The position numbers and the translations under genes are program-made. The notes under the pieces are model-generated. The model did no database searches and had not been told where the DNA came from. It worked only from the letters and a program-made list of their open reading frames with translations. This document shows, in pieces, positions 38,101-50,655 of a stretch of DNA of 64,000 nucleotides (position 1 is its first letter; each line of letters begins with the position of its first letter). The DNA lies in assembly GCA_024138025.1 (NCBI GenBank), contig JAMXBD010000578.1, forward strand, positions 161,001-225,000, in the 5' to 3' direction. The stretch is from Combretum micranthum. Lineage: Eukaryota > Streptophyta > Magnoliopsida > Myrtales > Combretaceae.

Positions 38101-39691
38101 ATGTGGTTGCTTATGCATTAAGTAGAAAGAAGCAAATGAATGTAGCAATCTTAATCACAAATAAAAAAGGGATAAAAGGAGGATTTTTGAAGAATGGATA
38201 TTAAGGTGACTCTGAACAAAATTGATGTCATGCTTGCTACTTTAACTTCGTAACCTACCACTCTGGATCAAGTCAAGTAAGGCTAAAAAGAAAATTTCGA
38301 GAGTGAAAAGTTGATTCCTGCCATAAAGAATGGGAAAAGAAAAGAGTCGAGGCTCAATGATGATGGTGTTATTAAATATGGAAATAGAATCTATGTGTAA
38401 AAGATTTGTGACTCGAGAAAGGAAGATATGAAAGAAGCTCATGCTTCAACTTGTTCCATTTATCCAGGAAATAGAAAATGTATAAAGACGTGAAGAAAAT
38501 CTTTTGGTAGGATAAAATGAAGCATGATGTGGTTGATCATATATCTAAATGCTTGGCATGCCAACAGATAAGAATCGAACATCAATGACCTGGAGATGAA
38601 TTACAACCTTTGCCCTTCCCTGAATGGAAATGGGAAAAATATAACTATGGACTTTGTGTCTACGTTGCTCAGAACATTAGTTAGCTACGAATACACAAAG
38701 TGGTATGAGTAATTGTTGATAGATTAATGAAATATGCGCATTTTATTCCTCTAAGGGTTGGGTGTTCACCGGAAAAGATGACACAAAAATATATATGGGA
38801 AATAGTGAGGCTACATGTTATATTGGTGTCGATTGTGTCTAATAGAGATTTAACATTTGTCAGTCAATTCTAGAAGAGTTTACATGAATCATTGAGTACG
38901 CATCTATAGTTTAGCATTGCTTTTCATTCATAAAGGAATAGATAGTAAAAAAGAACCATTCAGACTCTAGAAGATATGTTAAGAGTTTATGCATTAGACT
39001 TTCGTGGACAATAGGATGATCATTTGCCATTGGTTGGGTTTGCGTACAACAATAGTTATCAAGTAACCATACAAATGACTCCTTATGAGGCTTTATATGG
39101 AATAAAGTGTAGATCTCCTCTATATTGGGACAAAGTAGGTGAAAGAGCTTTGATTGGTCCATATCTAGTGCAACAAGCTATAGATAAGATATAGATTGTT
39201 AAGCAAAAGATGAAAGCAGCTCAAGACAGATATAAAAGTTATATAGATACAGGACAAAGACCACGTGAGTTTGAAATTGGTGATCATGTTCTCCTTAAGG
39301 TATCTCCTAAAAAAGGAGTGTTTCAGTTTGGGGTAAGAGGAAAGCTAAATCTGAGATACATAAGTCCATTTGAGATATTGGAAAGAATTGGACCAATGGT
39401 AGTCTTGCCTCGAAATTTGGTAGATGTGCATAATGTTTTCCATGTGTCATAGTTAAAAAAAATGTATATTTGACCCAAGTGCTATTATCAATACCAATCA
39501 GCCAGAAAATTTAGCCTAATTTGACTACAATGGACAATCCTATTAAAATTTGGGCTGAATGGATAAAATTTTGAGGAGAAAGATCATTCCTTTTTTAAGG
39601 TATTGTGGAGTTGTCAATTGAAAGGGGAGCTCTTTGGGAAACAGAGAGTTTTGTAAGACAGAAGTATCCAAAGTTGTTTGATTAGTAAATA
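35132..39691 (+). pseudogene. Decayed gag-pol of the gypsy chromovirus
   Basis: The likely gag start is at 35132 and hits a stop within 15 codons. The gag core (about 35390-35900) has VAESWIEELKNAFAT and YNWW. Two zinc knuckles follow: 36138-36179, in which the first Cys is Trp and the His is Gln, and 36210-36251, in which the last Cys is Tyr. The protease motif at about 36399 reads LTDTKATHACI where the family has DTGA. RT (about 36890-37560) keeps ICSDYGELNHITIKNKHPLP and [12 protein letters not shown]; its catalytic FIDD reads FIDN. RNase H (37785-38150) keeps GRVIAYATR and EKNYPIHDLEL. Integrase (38430-39450) ends with VHNVFHVS. A chromodomain-like end, TWETESFVRQKYPKLFD, needs a frame change. 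Stops and frameshifts occur in every domain. Confidence 0.9.
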
Positions 39692-39720
39692 AGGTAAGTT
39701 TCGGGGACAAAACTTCTTAA

Positions 39721-39731
39721 AGAGGAAAGAG
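39721..39731 (+). other. Polypurine tract of the gypsy element
   Basis: AGAGGAAAGAG abuts the 3' LTR start (TGATATATCC). It follows TTCGGGGACAAAACTTC, the phrase common just before this tract in plant chromoviruses. Confidence 0.85.
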
Positions 39732-40336
39732 TGATATATCCTTACTTGCATGCACATTTAAATTTCACCTATGTATATATATATATATTTATATTATTTA
39801 TTTATATAAGAAATTGTGTTGAATGTTTAGCTAAATAAAATTGAACATGTAGTATTATTTAGTAATTGTAGTGTTTTATATGCTAGTGTTGTAAAGCCCA
39901 TGATTTTTTTTCCATCAAAACAAATTAAACCCAAACCTAAGCAGATTTTTGAAACCAAGCCTAAGCCCAAGTACCAAACATAAGCCCAAACCTAAAGCCT
40001 TTTCTTTCTCTTCAGATGCCACAAAAGTCAATGGAAATTTTAGGATAATTATCAAACTTACACTTTACAAAATTACAATCCAAAATAGACCGAAACCGGT
40101 ACTTCCAACAACAAAAGCAAACCACAGAATTTCTCATCAAATTTCAACAAACAATCCATCAAAAAATTTCACCAAGACACCATTTTCAAGTCAAAGTAAA
40201 GTTTTGCTTGCCTTTCTCATTGTTTATTCGTTTCATTCATGAGTATGAATATATGTTCTAATGATTTTTTTTTAGCAAGTTGAGTTTGATTTTGATGAAC
40301 TATGTTGATATATATGGAACTAAATGCATCTTTAAA

Positions 40337-43300
40337 GTTTGTGTAACACCATAACTTTAAGGCACCACAACCTGCCACGTGTTTTTACCAAGGATAGACA
40401 TGTTAAGGCTATCATAATCTACTACTCGACTTTTATAAACAATATCATCATACTCTCATTTATCAAGGTACCTGTTTAAAATTTAAATATCTCATAACAA
40501 CTTATGAAAAACATAGTTGGCATAAACCAAAGCTAATACAATTCTGTAGACACCCAATTTTTGCCCATTTAAGGCTTCGATTTATAATAAAAATTAATAT
40601 TATGTTAAGCCCTCAAATTTAAATAGATAAACAAAAAATACTAAAAAAAGGAGAGAGAATAAAAACAAGACAAAAAGAGAGAGAGAGCAAAAGAAATACA
40701 AGAAAAAGAGAGAAAAAATTTTTATTTTTACAAGGAAAAAGAAAAAAAGATAAGAAAAATAAATAAATTTTTAAATTGTTGGGCTTGATATAATACTAGT
40801 TTTAATTATAAATTTGTTTGGATACAATTAAATGATTTTATCAATTAAATCCACATTTTAGAGAAGCCTTAAATAAATTTCGAATGCAAAACAAAACAGG
40901 AGCGACCCGAGTTTAAATCGCGTGGAGAGCACAACATTTTTTGCGCCTGCCGCCTGCAATGCACTCACCTGCACGTGGCGCGTGTATGGAGTGTGTGTGC
41001 CATACAGGTGTTGCCTTTCCGAGGAGACGCAACCTTTTTTCCACTTAAATAGCCGTTTTTTGATCAATTTTTGGGAAAATTGGCTTCAATTTTCATGAAA
41101 TTGTTTTGGTGATTTGGAAGCAGACTTGGAGTACTTTATTCATATCATTTTAGGATTTGAAAATGTAATTTGGGTATTTGAAATTGAGTTTGAAAATCGT
41201 CCAATATGCTTTTTTTGCACAATTTCTGAAATTCGTTTTTAAAAATTTACACTTCCAATGTTAGAATTACACTTCTAAAATAATGAATTAGACTTAATTT
41301 GTTGTTTTCAACCCAATTTCAAAGCCAAATACATTTGCAATTTGTTCAATTCGGTCAATTAAGGCACAAATACCCAAATTCAATTTTTTTTCACGTGCGC
41401 TTTTGATTTTGGAGTTTCGATCCAATTAATGGTAATTTGAGTTTAATCACTATAAATAGGACTCGAATTCATCCTTCTAAACAACGAAAAAAGAATCCAC
41501 AACTTCAGAAACTCTCAATTTCTTTTGAATCCAAAATCGAAGTTCTTAAGTTTAAATTCGAAATTTCGAACTCATGAGGTTAGGGTGTTTTTTTGAGCGA
41601 ATCCAAAGTTATTGGAAGCTTTAGGAGTTCCTGATCTACTCGTAGGAAGTTATAGATAGTTATAGAAGATTAATCTTCATCTTCGACCAAGATCTACCAA
41701 CGGCCACCATCTTTGAAGCTTCTAACCACCGCATTTAGCTACTCCCAGCTCGATCCACCATCACAAGAGTGTTAGTAGGCCTCACTTGGTTCAAATTCGT
41801 AAGTTCGTGCTTCAAAACCCCCGAATTGGTGTTTTTCGGACTCTCCAGTTGCCTCCGATCACAGCTCCGGCATCTTCTCCGAACACAGCTTTGGGCGATG
41901 AAGGACAGATCGGACTTCAATCTAACTCCGAGATCCGACCCGACCAGGTAAGTAATATTATTATATTATTATTTTTATAAAAAAATGAAAAATGATAAAA
42001 AAAAAAAGATAAAAAGGGAAAAGATGATAAAAAGAAAAAAAGATATATGCATGAAAATTGATTTGTCACCTAGAAAAATCATTTTCTTGAAAAAAAATAA
42101 TAAATTTGTTAGTTTATAGGAACATTAAAAAAAATCATTTTTTTCTTTTTTCTCTTTACAAAAATTCAAAAACTAAAGAACTTAAAGTGAAAAGAATTCT
42201 AAAAAAAATAAAATCAACTAACACACTAAATATTTTATGAGAAAAACTACGTATTGTCTGATCCTGAATAGTGGATACGTAGGGACCTCCGGGGCTATTT
42301 AAAAAGTGTTTTTTTTTTCTTTTTGGTTTTTGTCAAATATTATTTACTCATTATTGTATATATTTAGATTTACTAGTTTAATAAAAATTATAAATCTCAA
42401 TACCATTTGCATGTATATTTTTCTAATAACAACTTGTAAATATTATTCATAGTTGTAAATATTTAAATTTGCTAATATTGTAAATATTGTTTGAATTTGT
42501 AAATTATAAAAATCATAGTCTGCACATTATAATTTTTTTTATGAGCATTAAAAGGATAATTTTTAATTTAAGAATTTCAAGTGATAACCGTATGGTTTTA
42601 ATAAGATAGCCCCCGAATCCAAAAATCTCTGATTTATAAAATTTGATTTTAAAATCTTTTTTTTTTGCATATTAGTAGCTAAGTTAGATTAACTAACCAT
42701 TGATCCTAACTTTTTTTTTTCTCGATTTCTATCGGGTGGCGACTCCAAAATATTTTTTTTTTTAAATTAAATTTCTTTTAATTCTTAGTCGATGATTCGT
42801 ATTAAATGGGTAAGGGTTTAATATGAATTGGATTAAAAGAAATTAAACCAGAAATGAAAATCCAGACTCGACAAATTCAAACATAACATAACATAAAAAT
42901 CTCATAAAACTTTAGAATTCATAAAGAAAACATAATGATTCCAATAGTCTTCAAATGGCCATAGTTAAGTCCAAATTTCTCTAAAAAAAATCGGTAGGAT
43001 AATCCAGTCCACTATCCTTATCCCCATAATCTATGAAGATCATATCCTAATAAATCAAACACCACTGGATCCTTACTTGTTCCTGAAAAAGACAAAGGAA
43101 TGAGTACAAAGTCCAGCATGTCATACTACAAACACATGCACACGAACAGGCTTTATATCAATTCACATATAACCTAATAAACTAATGTAGCAATCACATG
43201 ATTATTATCTCCAATTAGTCATAGAAGCAACATAGTTCAGAACCATATGCATCTAGTCCTAGACCCAGAGTAGCTCATGCCTCCATAAAAACAATCATAT

Positions 43301-44628
43301 AGAAAATAGATAATATATATATATATATATGATATTAGGAATCTCCCACACACCCGGAGTACCTTACTCGTACCACTTCCTCAACTACCAGAATCATTTC
43401 TGTATGTAACTCCATTTAGGACAATGCCATACACAGATGATCAAAGCGCCAATGTTAGTATCACAGTCTGTCTGGTTTTTACTAACAATAGCTAAGCACA
43501 AGCAACAAAATTTAAATTTTAAACCAAATAAAAATTATGTCAATTTATAATACTAAACCTAAAAGCACGAACAACAAGCAAGGTAAGGTCGTACCTGAAT
43601 TCTCTTTTAGGAATAGAAATCTTAATTCACCAAAACAAATTATGACATAAACAATTTCACATTCTCAATATGATTTCATAAAAACAAAATTACATCTTTA
43701 CTGTATAAACCTTAATATAAAAAGAACTATCAACCCTCACTAATACACACCTTAAACATTTGATAACAGAATCTTCAATAAAAAAAAAAATTCTCCAAAA
43801 CTCCTCTAACTATGACTCCCTTCAATATAATTCAAACAAAATCAGACATAATCATTTCTATAATCCCATAAAAAGAGAAAAGATTCATACATACTATAAT
43901 TTTGAATCTTAAATTCCTCTTGATTGCAAAGACACAAGTCTCCCACAAGAACTAGGGTTTTTCTTCAAAATTCCATTCAATATAATCCAAATAGCTTCAG
44001 AAAAGAACTCTTTGACATCTCCACAAATATAAAAGGATTCATACTTACCTAGAATATGAAAATTTTGACTTCCTTTGATTGTAGAATCGACTCACCAACC
44101 AGACTCAGGGTTTCTCTTCAATTCTCCCTTCGAGTTCCAAAAATACACTTTGAGAGAGATCCTTTCATTTAAGTTTCTAAAGAATTTAAGAGATCAACTC
44201 ATCTTAATCTTGAATCTTGATCTCCTTGGCAGCAAAGATTATAGACAGAGAGAGTTCTGAGAGGTTTTTAGGTTTAGGAATGCGCTTAAAGAAGAGGGAA
44301 ACATGGGTTATAAAAGAATTCGTGAAAACCTTTAGTTTCCAAATAGAAAAAAGCTAGTAGCTTACAAAAGTAAGCTAGCGACCATCTACTCTCGGATCTT
44401 TTTTTTTTTCTAAAAGAAGGTTAGTTGTATGGTCTACGGGCGGCATACCCTTCAAGTCTGATGGCCTTCTTTGGTAGCCTTTAGTTGCGATTTTCTATCT
44501 TCCATTATGTGTTTTCCATGTGACCAATCATTAAATTAGATATTAAAGTTACCATAAAATCCTCTTATTTTTAATCAAATGACACTTTTATCCTTCTATA
44601 TAAAACATTATTTGTATATTACAGTTTG
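40337..44628. mobile_element. Solo-LTR-like insertion in the 3' LTR, target duplication GTTTG
   Basis: Element 40342-44623 with ends TGTAACACCATAAC and GTATATTACA (TG...CA). GTTTG at 40337-40341 and 44624-44628. After subtracting the second-level insertion it is about 1.95 kb. No coding sequence. The TGTAACACC start is common among large gypsy LTRs. Confidence 0.88.
40540..42878. mobile_element. Second-level nested solo LTR, target duplication AATTC
   Basis: Element 40545-42873 (2329 bp) with ends TGTAGACACCCAATTTTTGC and CAGACTCGACA. AATTC at 40540-40544 and 42874-42878. Carries GGTGGCGACTCC and GTGGATACGTAGGGACC phrases that I recall from Tat/Athila-type gypsy LTRs. No coding sequence. Confidence 0.85.
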
Positions 44629-46596
44629 TTATGGATGGAATGTGAAAGTTGTTGTAGTTGTTTGATAGATAAGTGAGATGGAGTGTTGTTGAAGGAAGTA
44701 GATGTGGAGTTTATACATGTCTCATGTTGTTAAGTGAGTGTGATAGGTATATGTGGGATATTGAAGTGAAGTTTGATGTTCAAGTGTAAAATTACATGCT
44801 TTGTTTTTTGAAAAAAAAAATACAGGGAAACACGAGGTAATATCTGGTCGTGTATCTCATCAAGTCCTCAAAATAATACTACTCAAAGAGAAACACGAAG
44901 GAAACACAACACTTGTATCCAACCATGCTTCTCACTGAAAAATATGATAGCACGATTAGAACATAGCCATATTACTTCGTTATGCTCCTCTCTGATTTCT
45001 TAATGAATTAGTATTTTTAAGAAACATAGTTAAAACAGGACCACTTGTGTTGGACCGTGTTTCTTTTACCTTAGAAACACCTTTCATTATCTCGAAACTT
45101 GGGAAGAACATGCTCGATACATTTAGTCTTATTTCATTTTAATTTCCAACTCAAGGAGAAGTACAAGTAAAACACGACTTATCTTACATGCCATGCTTCT
45201 CGCTAAGTTCCAAAGATGAAAGAAACACGACTTGATGTTTGGCCATGTTTCTCATTTCTTTGAAACATGCCGGGGGAGGGGGGGGAGGGGAGGGGAGGGC
45301 ATGGAGGGGAGAGAACACGGCTAAAGGAGTTGTATAAATATATGAGTAACTTCAAGTTAAGTATTGATGAGAGAAATATCAAAACTCAATGTCTGATAAA
45401 TGGACATAACTTTTTATTTATGATTTAATATTAAGTTTCATATCAAATGATTTCTTGTAATAGATTCATATCCTTAGTTAAGTATGTCTACCAATCTTTT
45501 GCGTACTAATACAGGTACATAGTAACTTGATTGTTGAGTATTAAGTTAGGCATGTCCAAATCGACTCTAATCAAAGATGGCTTCAAAGTGTTTGAATTGT
45601 TTGTGCATGTGCTTTAATCCGGTTCGGGAAGCGACAACCTTATTAACGATGTTAACATAGTAATTAGGCGCTTAAGCCACCTCTTGTCATGATGCAATGA
45701 TGATTTATAAGTGGCCAGTGGATGGTTGAAAGGGATAATGGTATTGATATAACGTTTACTTATTCTTAAAGGGAAATAATATGATTTAGTTCATATTTTT
45801 GGGATCAGTTGAACAAAGTGATATTATGAATTAAGTTAAATAAAGATAAGAAATGACTGTGAACCTTAAAGAATGCTACTATTCTTTTTTAGTTAGATAT
45901 GGAGATATAAGTATTCGAGATGCTTATATCAATCTCCTGGTAGCTGTTGTTACTTAGGACTCCTAGGTTCCTAATGGTTTGTCTCCAAAGTTTGAACACT
46001 TCAATGTTGATTTGATGAACTTAGTGAAGATTAATGATTTAATGATTGTTGCATTTACATTAGATTAAGATTGTACGCCACAATGTATTTGTTTATTTAC
46101 TTGTGTACTGGGCCTTTGGCTTACGTTTTCCTATTACAAGTGTTGATCATGACAAGTTTTATGATCAATTGGGTTATGAGATAGATTTGAAGAGTTATTA
46201 GATGAATGACACGACTAGGGATCCTGACCTTGATGTCGCTTGTTTTTTGTAATAGATCAACGAAAATGTTTTTATGGATAATGTAATTATTATTAAAGAC
46301 TTTTCAAACTTGTATGTATTTTTGTTAAGGCTTGATCTCAAGTCTTTGGCTTGTAATGTAATATATGTATTAAGTCTGTCATTATGTTTTTGAAAGAATA
46401 ACAAACTTTTATAATACAATGTATGGTACTACTCTTAATGAATAGTTTTTGAAATGACTTTCTTGGTATATCTAGACAAACATTCTATACATCACCTTCT
46501 TTAAGGATAACTTTCCATGTAATAATTTGTATTACATGTGGTTGAGACTGGTTTTACTTAGATTTAGATTCAAAGTGTGACGGTCTTCATAGTATC

Positions 46597-49180
46597 AACT
46601 TAATATATGAATTTATCCATTTTTATGACTAATTATATGAATTTATCAATTTATAGAATAAACTATATAAATTTTATTGATTTATTAAATATCTAGTTAA
46701 TCTGACTACTGAAAATAATATTAAAAAATTTATGAATAGTGAATTGATGTTTATGATGAAAATTTAATTAAATTTAGATATGATAACAATATTTATCCAA
46801 TTATGATATATTTAATACCCACCTATTAATAGTGAAGTTTGCAAATTTGTCAAGTCTAAAATAGTAATGAAGCTCCATGGACAAATAAAATAGAATGCAT
46901 GAAAGGACAAGGAAAATCTAAACTAACAATGGCATCTTTTATGATCTTTCAAGGGGGAAGCATCATATTTGAATCTCTATCTCTATTATAATGAAGGAAG
47001 AAAAACTAACCTTAATCCATTTTTGCCTTTGTTGTGATGGAACATGTAAAAGCCACTCGTAGCAATATATTTCTATACAAAACAAAGCCCATATTTTGAA
47101 TGATATACCAGTGATGCCTTAGATTGGAATTTCCTCAAAACAATAAATGAGATAAACTTAATATATCTAATTAAATAAAGAGAAGATTTTTTTTTTCGAA
47201 GAAATTAAGAAGAAAAAGAAACTTGATTTATTTATTAAATAATAAATCGAGGAAAAGATTGCACGTAAATTATGTAGATGTGTTAATGAAATAAAGAGTC
47301 TTACAATGATGGTTTCACCAATTGGAAAACAATGTTCGTCTTATTTTGATCGTTTTAGTATCTTATTTTTTTTCATTTTTAAATAGATTGTTTGTTAAAA
47401 AATAAATACGGATAAAAATAGATATTTTTGACTTATAAGCATATCAAACATATTAGATTTAGATCAAATATAAATAAAATATGAATGCACGTAAGATACA
47501 TACCGGAATAAAAAAGAGAATTGTCGAATGAATTTCTCACAAGAATAAGATATTGGTTAATTAATGAATCGTTGACTTAGTGATGATACACTGATAAATG
47601 TTGGTTGGATGCAGTAAGTAGTTTTACGATGAGGCTATGAGTAGTTACCTTATCAATTTATATTTTGAGTTGAATTAGTTACTATCCGTTTAATAATAGT
47701 ATAAATATACAATCAAATACAAAGACAAAATACAAAACAAATTGAAAAGATATATGCCATATATACTTATAAATGAATAATTCACTTCCTTTATGCTTAA
47801 TTGCAATCAAGCTTGTTAACATTCATGATAATTAAAATTTAGAAATCCAACTCTTAGTGTATGTTTGGAACATTCATGGTAATAAGAATAGGAAATCTAG
47901 CATGTTCTAAAATTAGGAGACTTGCTAAAGTATGCAAAACATGAGAATGCTATAATTGAATAAAGAGATCCAACCTATAAGTTAGCAAATAAAAAACTGA
48001 AGATATGTGAAAAATCAAACTCGTTGATGCAGAAATCAGGAAGTCATGGTATATAAAAGCTCCACAAATTCTTGGTAAGTTGAAATGGTTATAAAACTCA
48101 AATAATCCCAATAATAAAATTCACTCCAATTCGAATTGCTCATTTATACTAAGCTTATATATAGAGATCATAAAAGGAAGTTAAAGAAATATTCTAAACC
48201 AAGAAACTTAATAAACCCAACCCCACCCTTCTCTAATTAGCTTATATAATCTTCCTATTACAGCCTGCACTAACCTTCTTCCTTGTTCCATGGCTTTTTT
48301 TTAAGCCTATCTTGCTTTTTGACTAATGGTTTATCAATTCAAATCTGACATGTGTGCATCATTCCCCCTTTCTGGATGAATTCATCATCGACTCATCTTC
48401 ATTTGGTTGATAGCTTAGATTGTGCTAGTCTTGAAAAATTCCTGTAAGGGGAAAAGAAAAAACTAAGTAGAATATAACCTAATTCACTAGGAGTAACTAG
48501 CTTTTGTAAATGGAGCGCATTGTTTTTCCTCCCTTTCGTTGCTTCACTTTGCTTTCCCTCACATCTTAATTGCTTATTCTTTTGCTCTTTTGAATCCTTC
48601 TTCTAGCAACTTATACACACATTTCAACCTCAGTTGATCTCCCCATACATGATTTGGAGCTAAAGGCATAAGATTAACAATGCTATTGTCTTTCATAAGG
48701 CATAATAATTTTTATACCTATTATAACCCGCTAAGCAAACAAACTACCAAGATCGTTCTAAAAGAACCTGGTTCGCTTATATCAATATATCACATGGAAT
48801 TTTAATACTATGCAATAGAAAATACAATCGAAATCTACTTAGTCACCTTAACCTACCCACATTCATCTACTTGTTGCAATTTGTACAATGCTTGGTGTTC
48901 TAATTTGGGAAAAAAGTCAAATTTGGTATATAAACTTTGCATAATAATTCAATTTGTTATTCAAACTTTGAAGTTGGTTTGTGATTATTTTATTATCTCA
49001 TTAACTTGGTTTCTTCATTTTGATGACATGGAGGAAATAACCTATCAATAATAGGAATTATAATAAAACTTCAATTATATACTGTCTTTTTCGCATCAAC
49101 AAAAATAACATATAGTATTAAAGGGGTAATATAAATAGATGCAAAAAGTTTGATTTACTTTTAGAGAGCTTCTAAGGTTC
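46597..49180. other. AT-rich intergenic DNA
   Basis: No gene seen. 47335-47515 is distantly like the MITE at 1141-1370 (ACGGATAAAAATAGATATTT and related phrases). The rest is unassigned; pyrimidine-rich stretches at 48240-48600 have no coding frame. Confidence 0.4.
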
Positions 49181-49182
49181 TA

Positions 49183-49350
49183 TTGGGGCCATACATCCAA
49201 TTATCTAACTGTTAAAATAAATATAATAATTGAAATATTAAATATTTTAGTTATTCAACCACAGTTAGATATGGTGTGGGTCATTGGATAGTGAGGATAT
49301 CGGTATAGGTCCCGTGAAAAATTAATGACAGAACCATAAATTTTTCTTAC
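49183..49350. repeat. Repeat R2, copy 1
   Basis: Shares TCTAACTGTTAAAATAAATA, a TTAGATAT...GTG stretch, GGATAGT and AAAATTAATGACAGAACCAT with 50498-50655. Confidence 0.65.
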
Positions 49351-49833
49351 TATTAAATTTACAATTTTAAAGTTTAAGTACTAAATTGATTTTTTATACA
49401 ATATTCAAGTATCAAATTTGACATTCATCCTTTCATTAATCCATTACTATCAACATTAGCATGAGTTCCTCCTTCTTGAATTTTTTTGGATAAAATTTTT
49501 TTACTTTTTTCTTTTTTGAAGTTTCTCCCCTCTTTTGTCCTTTTAAAATTATTTTTCAATCATAATTTTTGGACAATTTTAAAAGCCTAATCTCACAATC
49601 ACAAGTCCTGTGCAAGATTTAATTACACAAGCTGTATGCTTTCTTTAACTTGGTAACTTCCATGTTTTCTAAGAAATAGTTTATTTGCTGCATCAAATTG
49701 TCACGTGGACAAGATATCTAAAATTATACAATTGACATACGTTAAGCAAACTAACTAATGGAATAGTTTCTATCCAAATATATATATAATATATATATTG
49801 AGTAGTTAACGAGTAAAACTTAAAAAAAGAAAG

Positions 49834-50098
49834 GATAAATATTGTGAATGGTACCTAAATTTCAATAAAATATTTAATCAAGTATCTAAACTTTAAAATT
49901 AATTAGTTTAGTACCTAAAAATCAAAATTGATCAATTTAGTACTCGAAAAAACTTTTTATGTAGCTAACTAATATCTTAAAAATACTATTGATGTGCATA
50001 AAAATTTTTGTTTAGATATTAAATTAATTAATTTCAAAGTTTATATATCTAATTATACATCTTTATCAAAATTTAGACACTATTGGGATATTAGCCCA
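49834..50098. mobile_element. Foldback MITE-like element, copy 1
   Basis: Imperfect palindrome: ATTGTGAATGGTACCTAAAT on the left pairs with AAATTTAGACACTATTGGG on the right, and repeated AATTAATTAGTTTAGTACC-type wording lies between. A related copy lies at 50188-50460. Confidence 0.6.
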
Positions 50099-50187
50099 AA
50101 AAGAAATTGAAAATTCCAGCGTTTTAACAAGGAAGCTATTTTGGCCCCTTTAAAAGAAGCTTATAAACTAACCTTTAAATATATAAA

Positions 50188-50460
50188 GGATAATATCATA
50201 AATGATATCTGTATTTTAATAGAATATATAATTAAATAGATAAATTTTAAAATTAATCAATTAACTTTAAAATTGATCGATTTAATACTTTAAAATCTTT
50301 TAAATTAATTAATTTAGTACCTAAAAGAATTAGACGAATGTACTATTCTTTTATGTATTAAATTAATCAATTTTAAAACTAAATATAAAATTGATTAATT
50401 TCAATTTTAAGTACCTAATTGTATATTTTATTAAAATCTAGACACTATTTTAATAAATAG
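50188..50460. mobile_element. Foldback MITE-like element, copy 2
   Basis: Same layout as 49834-50098: ATTTTAATAGAATATATAAT on the left, AAAATCTAGACACTATTTTAA on the right, and AATTAATTTAGTACC between. Diverged. Confidence 0.55.
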
Positions 50461-50497
50461 CACCGTAAATCTTCGGTAAAGATATATTGACAAGACT

Positions 50498-50655
50498 GTC
50501 CCACCATTAATCTAACTGTTAAAATAAATATAATAAATGGAATATTAATTATTTTAATGATCCGATCACGATTAGATATAGTATGAGCCGTTAGATAGTA
50601 ATGAGATCGATCCTGTCAAAATTAATAATGAGACCATAGAATTTTCAGTAAAGAT
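50498..50655. repeat. Repeat R2, copy 2
   Basis: Same order of phrases as 49183-49350, for example TCTAACTGTTAAAATAAATA and AAAATTAATAATGAGACCAT. Confidence 0.65.

Larger units (their letters stand above)
39732..46591 (+). repeat. 3' LTR of the gypsy element, split by a nested element
   Basis: LTR halves 39732-40341 and 44624-46591. Removing 40342-44623 and one GTTTG copy restores collinearity with the 5' LTR through TTTAAAGTTTGTTATGG. Confidence 0.9.
29683..46596 (+). mobile_element. Ty3/gypsy chromovirus LTR retrotransposon with nested insertions, target duplication GTATC
   Basis: The element runs 29688-46591 between GTATC copies (29683-29687, 46592-46596). Its LTRs are 29688-33225 and 39732-46591, about 2.66 and 2.57 kb once later insertions are removed. 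TGGTATCAAAGC at 33229 is the primer-binding site type matching initiator Met-tRNA; AGAGGAAAGAG just before 39732 is the polypurine tract. Order gag, protease, RT, RNase H, integrase, then chromodomain-like tail puts it in the chromovirus branch; long LTRs suggest the Tekay/Del clade. LTR termini have decayed (TG to TT at the 5' LTR; CA to TA at the 3' LTR). All frames are broken, so it cannot move by itself. Confidence 0.92.
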
